The notes beneath the pieces were generated by a model, which saw only the letters and a program-made list of their open reading frames with translations, had not been told where the DNA came from and searched no databases. From Ruegeria lacuscaerulensis ITI-1157 (lineage in GTDB: Bacteria; Pseudomonadota; Alphaproteobacteria; Rhodobacterales; Rhodobacteraceae), in assembly GCA_000161775.1 (NCBI GenBank), contig GG704596.1:554631-618630 (forward strand): DNA of 64,000 nt. Reading direction: 5' to 3'. Positions 63,084 through 64,000 of this stretch are shown piece after piece. The translations under genes were made by a program, and so were the position numbers. Numbering within the stretch: position 1 is the first letter of the stretch; every line of letters starts with the position of its first letter.

Positions 63084-64000
63084 ATGAACATTCACGAATA
63101 TCAGGCCAAGGCCCTTCTTCGCAGCTACGGCGCGCCGGTTTCGGACGGCCGCGCGGTTCTGCGCGCGGAAGAGGCGAAAACCGCAGCCGGCGAACTGGAC
63201 GGCCCGCTTTGGGTGGTCAAGGCGCAGATCCACGCAGGGGGCCGCGGCAAGGGGCATTTCAAGGAACCCGACGCCGGCGACAAGGGCGGCGTGCGTCTGA
63301 CCAAATCGGTGGAGGAAGCCGCCGAAGAAGCCAAGAAGATGCTGGGCCGCACGCTGGTCACGCACCAGACCGGCCCCGAAGGCAAGCAGGTCAACCGCGT
63401 GTATATCGAGGCCGGATCGGGCATCGAGCGCGAGCTGTACCTGGCCCTGCTGGTCGATCGTCAGACTAGCCGCATCTCGTTCGTGTGCTCGACCGAAGGC
63501 GGCATGGACATCGAGGAAGTGGCCGCCGCGACGCCCGAGAAAATCCTGTCTTTCTCGGTTGACCCGGCCACCGGCTATCAGCCGTTCCATGGCCGCCGCA
63601 TCGCCTTCTCGCTGGGTCTGGAAGGCGCGCAGGTCAAGCAATGCGTGCGCCTGATGGGCATCTTGTACAAGGCCTTCGTCGAGAAGGACATGGAGATGCT
63701 GGAGATCAACCCGCTGATCGTGGCCGAAGGCGGCGACCTCAAGGTGCTGGACGCCAAGCTGAGCTTTGACGGCAACGCGATCTATCGCCACCCCGACATC
63801 GCCGAGCTGCGCGACACCACCGAGGAAGACCCCAAGGAGCTGGAAGCCAGCAAATACGACCTGAACTACATCGCGCTGGATGGCGAGATCGGCTGCATGG
63901 TCAACGGCGCGGGCCTGGCGATGGCGACGATGGACATCATCAAGCTGTATGGAGCCGAGCCGGCCAACTTCCTGGACGTGGGCGGCGGCGCCACCAAAGA
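63084..64000 (+). CDS. sucC: Succinate-CoA ligase (ADP-forming) beta subunit, 3' end beyond window
   Basis: With SucD it converts succinyl-CoA to succinate with substrate-level phosphorylation. The first 305 residues are present of about 397. [20 protein letters not shown] is the standard start; the ATP-grasp region has [16 protein letters not shown] near residue 45 and LEINPLIV near 208 for metal binding, and the segment [13 protein letters not shown] near 272 begins the CoA-ligase-fold part. The expected downstream genes (sucD, sucA) lie outside. Confidence 0.97.
   Translation, partial: MNIHEYQAKALLRSYGAPVSDGRAVLRAEEAKTAAGELDGPLWVVKAQIHAGGRGKGHFKEPDAGDKGGVRLTKSVEEAAEEAKKMLGRTLVTHQTGPEGKQVNRVYIEAGSGIERELYLALLVDRQTSRISFVCSTEGGMDIEEVAAATPEKILSFSVDPATGYQPFHGRRIAFSLGLEGAQVKQCVRLMGILYKAFVEKDMEMLEINPLIVAEGGDLKVLDAKLSFDGNAIYRHPDIAELRDTTEEDPKELEASKYDLNYIALDGEIGCMVNGAGLAMATMDIIKLYGAEPANFLDVGGGATK

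Overview
The window is one uninterrupted, gene-dense, GC-rich stretch of chromosome from an alphaproteobacterium, most likely a member of the Rhodobacterales (Roseobacter group, Ruegeria/Phaeobacter-like). This rests on an RpoHII-type sigma factor, a LuxR/LuxI pair beside crotonyl-CoA carboxylase/reductase, other ethylmalonyl-CoA pathway genes interleaved with the TCA cycle genes sdh, mdh and suc, an HvrA/H-NS-like protein, tandem TauE-like permeases, and frequent ATGA and GTGA gene overlaps. No rRNA, tRNA, insertion sequence, prophage or CRISPR array was recognised. It reads as core genome rather than an island.

Layout. 0-7.6 kb: rlmJ, then the divergent rod-shape operon mreB-mreC-mreD-mrdA-rodA followed by a hydroxyacid reductase. 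7.7-14.3 kb (leftward): an M3 peptidase and the chain rpoH-chaN-coaBC-dut-moeB-like. 14.4-18 kb: cobU with a CobC-like phosphatase, a GST with an unusual cysteine-rich tail, and comM. 18-20.2 kb (leftward): rsmI-yraN-gshB. 20.3-25.8 kb: an LpoA-like lipoprotein, glnD and murJ. 25.8-33 kb: a rhomboid-like protein lacking its catalytic residues, trpS, a leucine module (ldh, Lrp, ilvE), then usp, a DsbA-like isomerase, nfu, tsaB and rimI. 33-40.6 kb: a BMP-type nucleoside ABC transporter and two tandem TauE permeases with a TIGR02186 protein. 40.6-47.5 kb (leftward): SDR, helicase, luxI, luxR with a small upstream gene, ccr and an acyltransferase. 47.7-52.1 kb: ethylmalonyl-CoA mutase, an H-NS-like gene, deoD, a DUF1989 gene and two small genes. 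52.3-59.3 kb (leftward): sdhCDAB, a VWA protein, mesaconyl-CoA hydratase, DUF1737, NnrU and malyl-CoA thioesterase. 59.4-64 kb: a small secreted protein, a third TauE, mdh, zntB and the start of sucC.

How they work together. Much of the right half serves acetyl-CoA assimilation: ccr, ecm, mch and the malyl-CoA thioesterase of the ethylmalonyl-CoA pathway feed the TCA enzymes encoded by sdhCDAB, mdh and sucC. The sdh and suc promoters share the same two-site operator layout (GTGATCAC, 13 bases, GTGATCAC) at nearly the same distance from the start codon, which points to one shared regulator. The left half is mostly cell envelope growth (mre, mrdA, rodA, murJ, LpoA-like) and housekeeping.

The most interesting regulatory stretch is the quorum-sensing locus. 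A full CtrA-type box and a long inverted repeat lie upstream of the small-ORF/luxR unit, and an RNA hairpin could mask the luxI ribosome binding site. Calls are from reading translations and motifs by eye; no database search was run.
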